DNA from: Codonopsis lanceolata
Lineage: Eukaryota; Streptophyta; Magnoliopsida; Asterales; Campanulaceae
NCBI GenBank assembly: GCA_013146195.2
Contig: CM028377.1
Span: 20,362,796-20,426,795, forward strand
Length of the DNA: 64,000 nt
Reading direction: 5' to 3'
The translations under genes and the position numbers were made by a program. Positions 34,196-46,606 of the stretch are shown in pieces. The notes below the pieces were generated by a model. It was not told the origin of the DNA. It ran no database searches and saw nothing but the letters and a program-made list of their open reading frames with translations. Every line of letters starts with the position of its first letter. The stretch's first letter is position 1.

Positions 34196-35800
34196 ATGTA
34201 CGAAGATACACTGAGCCAGTCGATGAACGAGATCCGTGGAGGGAAACGACGACGTTTCCATCGTACTTATGGGTTTCGGTGTGTTTGGGAGTAGGCAAGT
34301 TTACGCATAAACTGGGACATGATTTGGGCAGCTTCTCGTTTCTGGTCGATGTAGTCCCATTTATATACTTTCTTGCTGCACGAGATGTGTCCCACTTACG
34401 AGGAGTTTTGTGCGATGACTAGCACACATGTGGGTAAATGGATTGCGGTTCCCAACGTGAATCACAATTTAATTGTGGCTGCTAGAGAGATGTTTAGGTT
34501 TGACCTGGAGACTACCCAAAGGCTTGTGCATGGTGACCTGTTTGACTTGACATATCTGCCAACTCTCTTTTTGCCTTATCGGGACGATATCAAATATCTG
34601 GAGCAACAGAGGACAGCTCTGTTTCTGAGCATTCTAGGAAAATTCTTCCTAGTAGGTTACCCCGGGATCATTGATGCAAGGGCTGTTGATATTGTGTTGC
34701 AGGTTTGAGATAGTCGGGTGAATGTTATTCCTCTTATTCTGGCTGCTACCCTGGAGGGACTATATGCTTACTCTTCGGGTGATGAACATTTCCTGTCTAG
34801 GAGTCCAATTTTGGTCCACGTGTGGCTAGAGGAGCATTTCAGAATCGTTCTCCCTCCTGTCCTAGGGAGAGATGAGAGTTCTGATCCTACAGGATACGGG
34901 TCCTGCGGTCTCTATCGAACAAACCGTGAAAATTAAGTGCACTGGGTGGAACACTTCCTGCATATGAACTCTTTTGATATAATGTGGGAAATCAGGCACT
35001 GACAGATCCACCGCTTTCATCAGTACGCTAGAGAGTATGCCCAAGTTATGATGGTTAGTCTGCGCAAGGTGACTTTCTGTCTACCCTATAGAATCTTCCA
35101 CCAGTTCGAGCGAGAGCAGGTTGTTCCATATCAGAGTCGACCTCTGATGCCTCTATGTTCAAGTGATGATGATATTCCCTAAGCTATCCAAGGCTTATGG
35201 CAAACGGGTCATGCATTACGGGTCGATGCCTTTAGCCGTTCTGCAAACATTTTTATGTCGTCTGCGTATATGTCATGGCTGGTTGTATATACAGAGGAAC
35301 ACTCTTGGATTATCCGAAGGACCCTCAGAGATGTTCTGGGTCGCAGAGTCTCGAATGGTTTGGATGGCCATCTCATAGAGATCGGTGAGGATGTAGGAAG
35401 TTCGGTTCCTCTGGCTTTAGCAGCTATATGTCGGTCAAATCGACGTCTTCTGGGTATTGAGACCCAGGGACAGTATGGTCATGAGGGCGCTGACCCTAGT
35501 AACACTTTGTGGTGAGGTAATGCTGCACGACTAGATGACATAGGACCAAGTCACACTGTCGGTCGTCGAAGCAATATAGGCAGATCTGATGCTGGCGCGG
35601 GGCCCAATTATACAACTGGTAAATTTCTCAATGTAGCGGGCCCTGGTAATGGTACGGGATCAAGTAATGCTATGGGACCTGACGACGAGTATGCAGGGAG
35701 CAATGAGGAGAGTTCAACTCCTTTGCAACAGGGTGAAGCCCGGGTAGTGGTAGCACCTTGGCGGAACGTTTGGTATTGGCTAGGTCGTCAAAGAAATTAA
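34196..35800 (+). pseudogene. DUF7745-like plant element-associated gene, broken by nonsense codons
   Basis: One continuous 535-codon frame from ATG 34196 to TAA 35798. It is interrupted only by stops at 34292, 34352, 34706, 34934, 35000, 35180 and 35513. Blocks such as CPTYEEFCAMTS, LFLSILGKFFLVGYPG, NVIPLILAATLEGLYAYSSG and PILVHVWLEEHF match the pattern I know from the DUF7745 family, which is repeatedly found in Tat/Ogre-type elements. Its C-terminal 90 residues are Gly/Ser/Asn-rich. No function is established for the family. The frame is on the strand opposite to pol and follows the PMD pseudogene, so both may be parts of one antisense extra gene. An upstream exon may exist, so the start is provisional. 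Confidence 0.65.
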
Positions 35801-36604
35801 GCAGGGATACGTGTATTGGTTTTAGGGATGGTTAATGACTAACCCGGGGTTTCTGTTTATGGATGGTGGTGTATGGGGATGTTACTGACTACCCCAAAGT
35901 CTTTGGAGTTGATGTGACGCCCCGCTCCTTCGTTGTCTCGGTTTGCGTGCTATATTGCACTTCTTCCCTTGTCGACGGTATGTTTGGGTTGCGAGAGGGT
36001 CTAGATATGTTTGAGAGACCATATTAAGACCAAAACATTATTTAGAGACTCCATATAGTTGTTGACTTGCTAAAGTCACAAGTCGTGACCCGACGATAGT
36101 CGGAATGCGACGCGATTGAGGGTTTGCTTGCGTTTTGTGTTCGTGACCTCGGTTTGGGTCCTAGACCTCTTTAAGATAGTTTATTAACATGTTTAGATAC
36201 ATTAGACTTCAAGTTGGAGGTGTTCCTTAAGTCTATCGAAGATTTGGGAGTTTTGGAGATAGCGTTCGTCTCTATCGCGTAGTTCGAGAATCGAGTCACG
36301 TAATCGCCTCTCCTTTGGGATTCTTATTTCCCTAGTTGTTATTCAACTTCCTAGAAGTATTTAAGCTTCTTCATTAGCCCTTAGACTTGCCTTAAAAGTC
36401 TCCTCGCATTTCTCGTTTGATTTCAAGTTCGTACGTCGTCCCGGTTGCACGTTGTTGCACCCCTTCCCGGTTTCGCTCCGAGTTGTTTCGGGAGTTGTTT
36501 GGGTGTGTTTTAGACTTGTTTTGAGTTGGGTTAGACCCTAGAATGGTTGCCCATAAGTTTGGGATCATTTAGATCAAGTTTAGACCAAGTTTTGGAGGTT
36601 CGGG

Positions 36605-36710
36605 GCGGCCGCATGGGATGGAGTGAGGCGCCCGCCTCAGATACTGAGAGCACCCTTATGTGCAGAAGAGGTGAGGCGGCCGCATGGAGTAGGTTGAGGC
36701 GCCCGCCTCA
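36605..36710 (+). promoter_or_regulatory. paired GC-rich palindromes upstream of the LTR TATA box
   Basis: GCGGCCGC then GAGGCGCCCGCCTC (36605 and 36625), repeated 71 bp later (36676 and about 36695). The same set occurs in the 3' LTR at about 43333-43440 and in related forms in copies A and C. It lies about 230-340 bp upstream of the TATA box. Confidence 0.5.
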
Positions 36711-36942
36711 ACCCCAGAAAAGCTGTTACGGGATTTTCTTCCCCTGTTTTGAGTTGTGATGTGTTTTACCTATTCTACCCTCCTTAAACCCCCTCTAAAC
36801 CCTTCCTAACCTCTCATACTTAACCCTAAACATGTCCTAACATTATTTAGAAGTTAATTAAGGTTGGATTAGAGCTTGATTATCCCTAATCTCCACTAAT
36901 TGCACTTGAGAAATGTCCCTTGTGCCCTTCTTAATTTGGGGG

Positions 36943-36950
36943 TATAAATA
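36943..36950 (+). promoter_or_regulatory. TATA box, 5' LTR of copy B
   Basis: TATAAATA in the context GGGGGTATAAATACCC, conserved in the 3' LTR at 43665-43672. This is the likely start region of the genomic transcript (inference). Confidence 0.65.
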
Positions 36951-39894
36951 CCCAAACCCCTTCACCATTTACTGAAAATTCCTCATTTCTTCCTCTCCAT
37001 CATACGTAAATAGAGAGAGAGACTCCATGGGAGACTCTTGAGCCCTAGCTCTTCCCTCTTCGATCCAAGACGATCCGACCAACCGATTTCCTTCAAACTT
37101 CGGATTCTTGAAGCCCTCGACGAGTAGAACGACTTCACCGATCGGATTTGTGTTCTCTTGAGTTTTCACTCAAGCTAGGTAAGTTACCTTCTTTTGATTT
37201 TGGTTCATTGGCCCTAAGGAAAACAACTTGTATGCTATTTGTGGGCAATGAACACTTGTATGCTATGTTTGCCCAATTTTTGGGGATTTTTGAAGTATGA
37301 ACTTGTTAGGGGTATTTGTAGATGACTCCTATGATTATTGAAGTATATGATTACTCTTCATTTTGTGTTTCTAGGCTTGAGCATGCTAGAAATCATGCCT
37401 TTATGCTATTTGGGTTTATGGTGGAATTATGCCTATGAATTATTGGGGCTTTGGGTGCATGAACTCACATGATTATATGGGTAGAAACACTTAATTGAAA
37501 TTGTATGACTTATGAAATGGGTTTTGGTTTATGATTGGGATTTTGTTGTGAATTTTAGGGCTTGGGAACTTAAGCCCGAATTATCGGATATATTGTTGTT
37601 AAATAAAGTGGGTATTAGTGTTGTCATGGATGAGAGGTCTAAGAACGAAACTTAGTATTTAGACTCAACGGAGTCGAGATAAGTTCACTAGAGTGTTAAT
37701 GAACTCGGGTTGAATCCCTACGATATTTGGGTTTTGATTGATCATGATTATGATGAACTCTTGGACTTTTAGGCTTGGGAAACAAGCCCGGATTATTTTT
37801 GGGAGAATTATTATAAACTTGGATGATGTGCTAAGTTTGGGTGGTATGAAATGCATATTTAATGAAATGCGATATTAAGACTCAATGGAGTCATTTTAGG
37901 TTCAATAAAATGTTAGTGAGCCTTAGGTTGGAATCCTACGATGTTCGGGTTTGGTTGGTTTCGATTGTGAGTACCCGAGCATCTCGAATTGTGTCCCATT
38001 TGTGACACCCACGACATAGAAGCTTATTGGGGATTTAATTAGAGCGTGCTCGTAGAGCACGGAGCATTAGAGATCAACTTATGATCTCGTATTACCTTAA
38101 GAAATGATTATTTGAATGATGTTCTCTCTTAAGGAATTTGGTCGCGTGCACATGTAAGCACTTGCAAGAATATGACTACGGCTTAATTTTAGTACCCTTG
38201 AGATTGGTTGTGAATGTCGGGTACGTATGACAATTGGGACTATGATTGAGTCCGGTGTGCCTTTTAGCAACGCCAAAACGCTAAGTCTTGATTTGTGATT
38301 GTTCTTAGACTAAGTGATAGTCTTTGGTTTGATCTCGAGTAGAGGGTTCTAGTAGACCTCACATTGTGATTTCTTGAGCTTATATGCTACATGCGATTTG
38401 TTGATGACTTAAGGTTTATGGGTTCCTCATTATGTGGTTCTTTGACTAAACTTATAAGTTGGTTGAATTTGTTAAGTATGTGCAAGTATGTGCATTGTTG
38501 AAATTGGTGTGTAGAGCTTTATGACCTACTTGATTTGATAAGTCCGCTCTTGACGGTCTTGGTTCTTGTTTGAGCATGAGAGTAATTATCTACTTGTGCA
38601 CTTCATAAAAGCCCAGCTGGCAATTATATGGATTTGGTTTTTCTGTCAGGGTAGGACGATACATCGCCTATACGAATCGTCGATTCGTGATTCGCTATGG
38701 ATCGCCGTACTGAGACCCCACACCCTCCTTTGTTGGCCCGGTGGGAAGTTAGCCCATCTCGTAATCGGTAGAGCGAATGGATCATGCTAAGCTAGACTGA
38801 GAAAGGGCTGCCCTTGCGGTGTAGCCGCTCAGTATGTCGATGTAATCACGAGCATCGATGGTACAACCAGTAATATTGTGTATTGCAGGAGCAACACAAC
38901 GGAGCAATTTGGGTATCTTCTCTATCCCTTATGTGGCTTTCTATGAGCACTTATGTGAAAGATAATGTGCTATGTGATTTATGAAGTTTATGATATTCGA
39001 TGACTTATACTGAGTTTATTGTGGGTATACGAATAAGATGCCATGATTTTACATATGCTTGTGCATTATGCCATGCCACGCCATGCTATGCCATACATTG
39101 CATTTAGTAACTTACTGGGTCATTATGACTCATTTCGTGTGTTTGTTTTCCTTAGTTTTTGCGATAGCTCGTTAGTGCAGCGTTGAAGCTTGGGCGCTTG
39201 ATCGATAACGAGGTGGTCTTAGGGCGATAGCTTGGGTTCATTAGTATTATTGTACTTACTACCTTGTGAGACACGGACGTGAAGTTATGTAAACTTTACT
39301 TGGGTAGTTATGTTAGTATCTTATTATTGTTTCATTTTGGGAGCCGACTTGTTGGGTCGAGCTGTTGTATTTATTAGAGTTATTCCGTTGTCTTTCCGAG
39401 CAAGGTTTTAGCTCGCTTATTCCAGTATTGTGTTATTGTTATTTACGTTTCGGCAACTCTAGTCGAGAGACCTTGGTTTAGTTGTTAGTATTTGAATCTC
39501 TTATTCTTTAGTTAATTTATTCCTCAGGCATGTTATAGCCGTAGAGTTGTTGTTTATCGGGTTGGGTTCTTGTTGCTTCGGCCGGCCTTAGGTTGCCGAT
39601 GGTTTGTCAAATGCGTCGCAATGTTGCGTCACGCGAGTAAATAGATTTGTCGAGAGATAGTCGTCTCTCGGCCTTGTGTCCTTAGTTTATAATTATAGGC
39701 TTTGGTCCCACTTATGATTTGCTTCCGCGATTTTAGTTTTTGGTTATTCGGTTACTGCTGTGATGGCTTTACATTCTGTTTAGAGTTTGTTGGTTCAACT
39801 CTTGACTCGCACCACTACGCTTAGCGGGTGCTTGTCCATCTTTAGCTTGTCTTGACACGACCTTGGGATTCCACATTGAGTCCGAGATCGTTAA

Positions 39895-39912
39895 ATATTA
39901 TCGAGCTATAGG
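39895..39912 (+). other. primer binding site of copy B
   Basis: ATTATTATCGAGCTATAGG follows the LTR, close to ATTGGTATCGAGCTATAGG at 3827-3809 in the related element. Two bases differ in the part that should pair with the tRNA. Confidence 0.7.
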
Positions 39913-39998
39913 TTAGCTATTTCGCCGAGATAGGTTCCTTGGCCTAGTTTGGGTTGGGTTTGTTGTTGAGTTATTGGAGTGTTCTTTGTAGGCGTATT

Positions 39999-40944
39999 AT
40001 GTCAGGAACTTGGCGTGGAACTAGTTCTAGTAGACCCGGTTCGGATGCAGCTCGTGGCAACGAGAGAGGAGAGAATGTTATGGATCCGCGTGTGACTCCT
40101 CAACAGATGTTTGGAAGGGAAGACGATTCTACCATTCTTGCGAGATTCTTGAAGTTTAAACCGGAAAGTTTCGATGGAGAGCCAGATACTATTGAGGCGA
40201 AACATTGGCTAGAAAGCATGGAAAGGATCTTTGCAGTTTTGGGTAGTACATCGGAAGAAATGGTTACCTTAGCAGTGTTTAGGTTGGATGGTGCGGCCGA
40301 GCATTGGTGGCTTGAAATACGAGATCATTGGAGACAGCATGGAGTGCCTCGAAGTGCAGGGAAAACTTTGTCAAGGAGTTTATGGTACGGTTTGGTCAAG
40401 TAGTAACTTCGAGAAAGAGGAGAGGTGGAATTCTAATGTTAGAACAGGGGAGATATGACCGTCATTTCGGTATTCAACAAAGTTTATGGAGTTGGCTCAT
40501 CACTGTAGTTACTTGGTGCCAGATGAGGCTAAGAAGACCGAGAGATTTGTGAAAGGCCTGAAGACGAATTATCGTAGGCAGCTTATTCCGTTACTACTTA
40601 CGGATTACCAAGGGGCCGTGGATCGTGCATGTGCGATAGAGTTAGACATCGAGGAATACACTCGAAGGAAAATATCAAAGACTAATAGGGACCCTGAGGA
40701 TAAGAGGAGGCAGTCAGCACCTCAAACAGTTAGTCAAGGAAAGGTGCGTTCGGGTGGCCGGAGTGGTGTTACTACTTCTACTCGGAAAGGACGAAGTGGC
40801 GAGTTGACATGTAACTTTTGTAAGAGGACAGGACATGCCGAGAACAGATGTTGGGGTAAAGCAGGAAAGTGTTTCGCTTGTGGCGGTGATCATGTTCGTA
40901 AGGATTGCCCGAAGATGAGGGTTAATCGATGCAGGGAGTACTAG
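39999..40944 (+). pseudogene. gypsy gag of copy B (frameshifted)
   Basis: The ATG at 39999 gives MSGTWRGTSSSRPGS, then ILARFLKFKPESFDGEPD, WLESMERIFAVLGSTSEEM and the hallmark GAAEHWW. Near 40350 the frame is lost for about 130 bp (pieces in two other frames) and returns at FMELAHHCSYLVPDEAKKTE. The C-terminal part is basic and carries two nucleic-acid-binding zinc knuckles: CNFCKRTGHAENRC (CX2CX4HX4C) and CFACGGDHVRKDC, which is one residue shorter (CX2CX3HX4C). A stop at 40942 falls right after the second knuckle, with no protease. It would form the capsid of the element if intact. Confidence 0.88.
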
Positions 40945-42631
40945 TCAACAATCCAGGTGGCTCGAGAGGACGGTGGTGGACGGCCTAGAGTTTGAGGTCT
41001 TGGCTGTGGCGGTTGGCCATTGCGGAGTTTTGAGACCTATCCGAAATAGGAAGGTATATTCTTGTACATAAATATTCGTAAGTTATACCGTTGTTACTAT
41101 TACCGTTATTATGAGTACACGTTTTAACCGGTAGCCCATGTGCATTCATACATACATTATATGGTGTATTGTGTAATATTGGTTGTTTGCTCGATCGGGA
41201 ATAATACCCCAATGTGAGATTGATATATGATATGGTTTATTTTGTGAATTACCGGTAGGTAGTCGCATGTGGCGTATGGATTCTTGATTAGTCTATGTAT
41301 ATATAAGACTATGCTATATATGGAGTTGTGGTTTCGTGCGGATATACATAAGGGCCATAGTATGTATATGTATATATATGAATACATATAAAGTATGAAT
41401 TGCATATTGATATTTATTGGTTTGATATAATGTTTGTATATTCTATAAGGATATGTTTTATGTAATGACTAATACGATATTATATTAATGTTAGTGGTTA
41501 CTATACGAGTAGGATATACACTCGACTTGTGAGAAGGTTGACGGTTGCGATTTAGAGGATAATCACGGTTGCACGGGAGAGATAAACGCTTCACCGTGAG
41601 TATTGAGACGTTAACGTTGTGTTAGGATGCTTAGTGTATGCATTGGTTGTAGACTTGGTCTAGAGCCTAAGAAAGGATAGTTTTGCGGAGTATAGACGTT
41701 TCGGGCATTAGTAGCCTTGGCGATTCGTTGTGATCACTAGGAAGCCATCTTGGTTGAGTGTACTAAGTACACGAGTTTGTGATAGCTATGATTGTTGATT
41801 GTCAAGGTAATAGGCCTTGTTACTTGGTTTGATTTTTATTCAGTTACGTGCATTAGTTGTAGGAAACACCTACTTGATGCATTGCATAGAAGTATATTAA
41901 ATTTTCATCTCATAATGTCATGTTCATTCATTTCCTTGGCATAGGAGACTATTAAAGGATGCGTAGAACCTTTTTAATCATGAACCCTCGCATCCTTGCA
42001 ACGAAAAGCTTTTGAAATCCAATTTAGTCGGTACCCTAAATTGGTGATCAAAAGAGGTTCGTTGGTGGACTAGGATTGGTAGTGAGTAGGTTAAACATTG
42101 ACTATACCCGTTACTAAATGGATGGACATGGATGGAAGGAATTTTCAAAACATGGCATTGTGTGCTCTTGTGTGTTTCTACCCGTGATAGGGAAATCGCG
42201 AGTATGATTTGCATGGTTTGAAATGCCAATTTAGTTATCTTTGATTTGTTGTAAATTGCTCCATAAGCAATTATTAATTCTTGTAACTTAGAATCTTTTG
42301 TGCTTGAATTTCATGATGTGCCCCGAAGCAAATAGTTTCGGTAGTTAAATGTGTTCTTATGTTGAAAATTGGGATCTTGGCTTGCATGATTGGCATAGGG
42401 TTGTTCGTGTTTGTATTCGCGACTCAAGTATGAGTCATGTTATTTTCAACCGTAAGCCTTGATGTTGTTGTGTCTATTGAGAATTCTTAGACTTTCGAAT
42501 TTGGATTATTAGAGTTTAACCCTCGTGTGTATTGTGGTGGTAGAATCGGGGATTCGAGTCTAGGTTGGTGGATTTGAACTTGGTGTATTGTGGTTTGAAT
42601 TATGATTTAGAATTCGGGACGAATTCTTTTT
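40945..42631 (+). other. non-coding interior of copy B where pol should be
   Basis: 1.7 kb without a reading frame or pol motif, AT-rich, ending in a chromovirus-like pre-polypurine segment. It replaces roughly 3-4 kb of pol expected in an autonomous relative. Confidence 0.7.
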
Positions 42632-42644
42632 AAGGTGGAGAGGG
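42632..42644 (+). other. polypurine tract of copy B
   Basis: AAGGTGGAGAGGG immediately before the 3' LTR start TGTGGCGCC. It is the expected primer for plus-strand synthesis. Confidence 0.8.
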
Positions 42645-45600
42645 TGTGGCGCCGCTCCTCGCCGTTGTCTCGGTTTTGCGTGCTATATTGCACTTCTTCC
42701 CTTGTCGACGGTATGTTTGGGTTGCGAGAGGGTCTAGATATGTTTGAGAGACCATATTAAGACCAAAACATTATTTAGAGACTCCATATAGTTGTTGACT
42801 TGCTAAAGTCACAAGTCGTGACCCGACGATAGTCGGAATGCGCGCCGATTGAGGTTGCTTGCGTTTTGTGTTCGTGACCTCGGTTTGGGTCCTAGACCTC
42901 TTTAAGATAGTTTATTAACATGTTTAGATACATTAGACTTCAAGTTGGAGGTGTTCCTTAAGTCTATCGAAGATTTGGGAGTTTTGGAGATAGCGTTCGT
43001 CTCTATCGCGTAGTTCGAGAATCGAGTCGCGTAATCGCCTCTCCTTTGGGATTCTTATTTCCCTAGTTGTTATTCAACTTCCTAGAAGTATTTAAGCTTC
43101 TTCATTAGCCCTTAGACTTGCCTTAAAAGTCTCCTCGCATTTCTCGTTTGATTTCAAGTTCGATGCGTCGTCGATCGGTTGCGTTGTTGCACCTTCGGTT
43201 CGCTCCGAGTTGTTTCGGGAGTTGTTTGGGTGTGTTTTAGACTTGTTTTGAGTTGGGTTAGACCCTAGAATGGTTGCCCGTAAGTTTGGGATCATTTAGA
43301 TCAAGTTTAGACCAGTTTGGAGGTTCGGGGCAGGCGGCCGCAGCGTGGGATGGAGTGAGGCGCCCGCCTCGGATCTTGAGAGCACCCTTATGTGCAGAAG
43401 AGGTGAGGCGGCCGCATGGAGTGGTTGAGGCGCCGCCTCAACCCAAAAGCTGTGCAGGGATTTTCTTCCTGTTTTGAGTTGTGATGTGTTTTACCTATTC
43501 TACCCTCCTTAAACCCCTACAAACCCTTCCTAACCTCTCATACTTAACCTAAACATGTCCTAACATTATTTAGAAGTTAATTAAGGTTGGATTAGAGCTT
43601 GATTATCCCTAATCTCCACTAATTGCACTTGAGAAATGTCCTTGTGCCCTTCTTAATTTGGGGGTATAAATACCCAACCCCTTCACCATTCTTGAAAATT
43701 CCTCATTTCTTCCTCTCCATCATACGTAAATAGAGAGAGAGACTCCATGGGAGACTCTTGAGCCCTAGCTCTTCCCTCTTCGATCCAAGACGATCCGACC
43801 AACCGATTTCCTTCAAACTTGGATTCTTGAAGCCTCGGCAGTAGAGCGACTTCACCGATCGGTTTGTGTTCTCTTGAGTTTTCACTCAAGCTAGGTAAGT
43901 TACCTTCTTTTGATTTTGGTTCATTGGCCTAAGGAAAACAACTTGTATGCTATTTGTGGGCAATGAACACTTGTATACTATGTTTGCCCAATTTTTGGGG
44001 ATTTTTGAAGTATGAACTTGTTAGGGGTATTTGTAGATGACTCTATGATTATTGAAGTATATGATTACTCTTCATTTTGTGTTTCTAGGCTTGAGCATGC
44101 TAGAAATCATGCCTTTATGCTATTTGGGTTTATGGTGGAATTATGCCTATGAATTATTGGGGCTTTGGGTGCATGAACTCACATGATTATATGGGTAGAA
44201 ACACAAGTGAAATTGTATGACTTATGAAATGGGTTTGGTTTATGATTGGGATTTTGTTGTGAATTTTAGGGCTTGAACTTAAGCCCGAATTATCGGATAT
44301 ATTGTTGTTAAATAAAGTGGGTATTAGTGTTGTCATGGATGAGAGGTCTAAGAGCGAAACTTAGTATTTAGACTCAGCTGAATCGAGATAAGTTCACTAG
44401 AGTGTTAATGAACTCGGGTTGAATCCCTACGATATTGGGTTTTGATTGATCATGATTATGATGAACTCTTGGACTTTTAGGCTTGGAAACAAGCCGGATT
44501 ATTTTGGAGAATTATTATAAACTTGGATGATGTGCTAAGTTTGGGTGGTATGAAATGCATATTTAATGAAATGCGATATTAAGACTCAATGGAGTCATTT
44601 TAGGTTCAATAAAATGTTAGTGAGCCTTAGGTTGGAATCCTACGATGTTCGGGTTTGGTTGGTTTCGATTGTGAGTACCGAGCATCTCGGGTGTGTCCCA
44701 TTTGTGACACCCACCATAGAAGCTTATTGGGGATTTAATTAGAGCGTGCTCGTAGAGCACGGAGCATTAGAGATCAACTTATGATCTCGTATTACCTTAA
44801 GAAATGATTATTTGAATGATGTTCTCTCTTAAGGAATTTGGTCGCGTGCACATGTAAGCACTTGCAAGAATATGACTACGGCTTAATTTTAGTACCCTTG
44901 AGATTGGTTGTGAATGTCGGGTACGTATGACAATTGGGACTATGATTGAGTCCGGTGTGCCTTTTAGCAACGCCAAAACGCTAAGTCTTGATTTGTGATT
45001 GTTCTTAGACTAAGTGATAGTCTTTGGTTTGATCTCGAGTAGAGGGTTCTAGTAGACCTCACATTGTGATTTCTTGAGCTTATATGCTACATGCGATTTG
45101 TTGATGACTTAAGGTTTATGGGTTCCTCATTATGTGGTTCTTTGACTAAACTTATAAGTTGGTTGAATTTGTTAAGTATGTGCAAGTATGTGCATTGTTG
45201 AAATTGGTGTGTAGAGCTTTATGACCTACTTGATTTGATAAGTCCGCTCTTGACGGTCTTGGTTCTTGTTTGAGCATGAGAGTAATTATCTACTTGTGCA
45301 CTTCATAAAGCCAAATGGCAATTATATGGATTTGGTTTTTACGTTCAGGGGGTAGGACGATACATCGCCTATCTGAATCGTCGATTCGTATTCGCTATGG
45401 ATCGCCGTACACGGACTTACACACACCTCCACTGTTGGCCCCAGTGGAAAGTTAAGCCCATCGTATCGGTAGAGCGAATGGATCATGCTAAGCTAGGCGA
45501 AATTTGCCCTTGCGGTGTAGCCGCTCAGTATGTCGATGTAATCACGAGCATCGATGGTACAACCAGTAATATTGTGTATTGCAGGAGCAACACAACGGAG

Positions 45601-46601
45601 CAATTTGGGTATCTTCTCTATCCCTTATGTGGCTTTCTATGAGCACTTATGTGAAAGATAAGGTGCTATGTGATTTATGAAGTTTATGATATTCGATGAC
45701 TTAATACAGGTTTATTGTGGGTATACGAATAAGATGCCATGATTTTACATATGCTTGTGCATTATGCCATGCCACGCCATGCTATGCCATACATTGCATT
45801 TAGTAACTTACTGGGTCATTATGACTCATTTCGTGTGTTTGTTTTCCTTAGTTTTTGCAGTAAGCTCGTTAGTACGCGTTGAAGCTTCGGGCGCTTGATC
45901 GATAACAGGTGGTCTTCCGGGCGATAGCTTGGGTTCATTAGTATTATTGTACTTACTACCTTGTGAGACACGGACGTGAAGTTATGTAAACTTTACTTGG
46001 GTAGTTATGTTAGTATCTTATTATTGTTTCATTTTGGGAGCCGACTTGTTGGGTCGAGCTGTTGTATTTATTAGAGTTATTCCGTTGTCTTTCCGAGCAA
46101 GGTTTTAGCTCGCTTATTCCAGTATTGTGTTATTGTTATTTCTGTTTCCGACAACTCTAGTCGAGAGACCTTGGTTTAGTTGTTAGTATTTGAATCTCTT
46201 ATTCTTTAGTTAATTTATTCCTCCGGCATGTTATAGCCGTAGAGTTGTTGTTTATCAGGTTGGGTTCTTGTTGCTTCGCCGGCCTTAGGTTGCCGATGGT
46301 TTGTCGTACGTGCGCAATGTTGCGTCACGCGAGTCGTAGATTTGTCGAGAGATAGTCGTCTCTCAGCCTTGTGTCCCTTAGTTTATAATTATAGGCTTTG
46401 GTCCCACTTATGATTTGCTTCCGCAGATTTTAGTTTTTGGTTATTCGGTTCTGCTGTGATGGCTTTACATTCCTGTTTAGAGTTTGTTGGTTCAACTCTT
46501 GACTCGCACCACTACGCTTAGCGGGTGCTTGTCCATCTTTTAGCTTGTCTTGACGGCACGACCTTGGGATTCCACATTGGAGTCCGGGTCGGGTCGTCAC
46601 A
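42645..46601 (+). mobile_element. 3' LTR of gypsy copy B
   Basis: About 3.96 kb and very similar to 35913-39894. Long blocks (for example 44740-45300) look identical, while differences cluster in CG-rich or homopolymer-rich spots and are mostly small insertions or deletions. Ends GGGTCGTCACA. Confidence 0.92.
43665..43672 (+). promoter_or_regulatory. TATA box, 3' LTR of copy B
   Basis: TATAAATA, identical to the 5' LTR copy. Confidence 0.6.
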
Positions 46602-46606
46602 GTTGA

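Larger units (their letters stand above)
35913..39894 (+). mobile_element. 5' LTR of gypsy copy B
   Basis: About 3.98 kb, starting TGTGACGCCCCGC. The 3' end (TCGTCACA in the other LTR) is degraded to TCGTTAAA. Contains GC-rich palindromes (36605-36710), a TATA box at 36943, and long AT-balanced non-coding sequence. Small frames inside are not genes. Confidence 0.9.
35913..46601 (+). mobile_element. complete gypsy element (copy B) lacking pol
   Basis: Both LTRs, primer site, gag, polypurine tract and a perfect target duplication GTTGA (35908-35912 and 46602-46606). 10.7 kb in all, but the interior is only 2.75 kb and holds gag without protease, reverse transcriptase, RNase H or integrase. It is therefore a gag-bearing non-autonomous element that would need enzymes in trans. 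The ACGAATTCTTTTTAAGG stretch before the 3' LTR and the gag type suggest a chromovirus of the Tekay/Del kind (inference). Confidence 0.92.

Noticed and set aside
36605..36683. GCGGCCGC sites suggesting cloning vector sequence
   Set aside because: They are part of conserved LTR palindromes present in several independent copies with normal plant flanks.
45397..45642. 81-codon frame inside the 3' LTR of copy B
   Set aside because: The corresponding position of the 5' LTR does not keep the frame because of small indels; it is LTR sequence.
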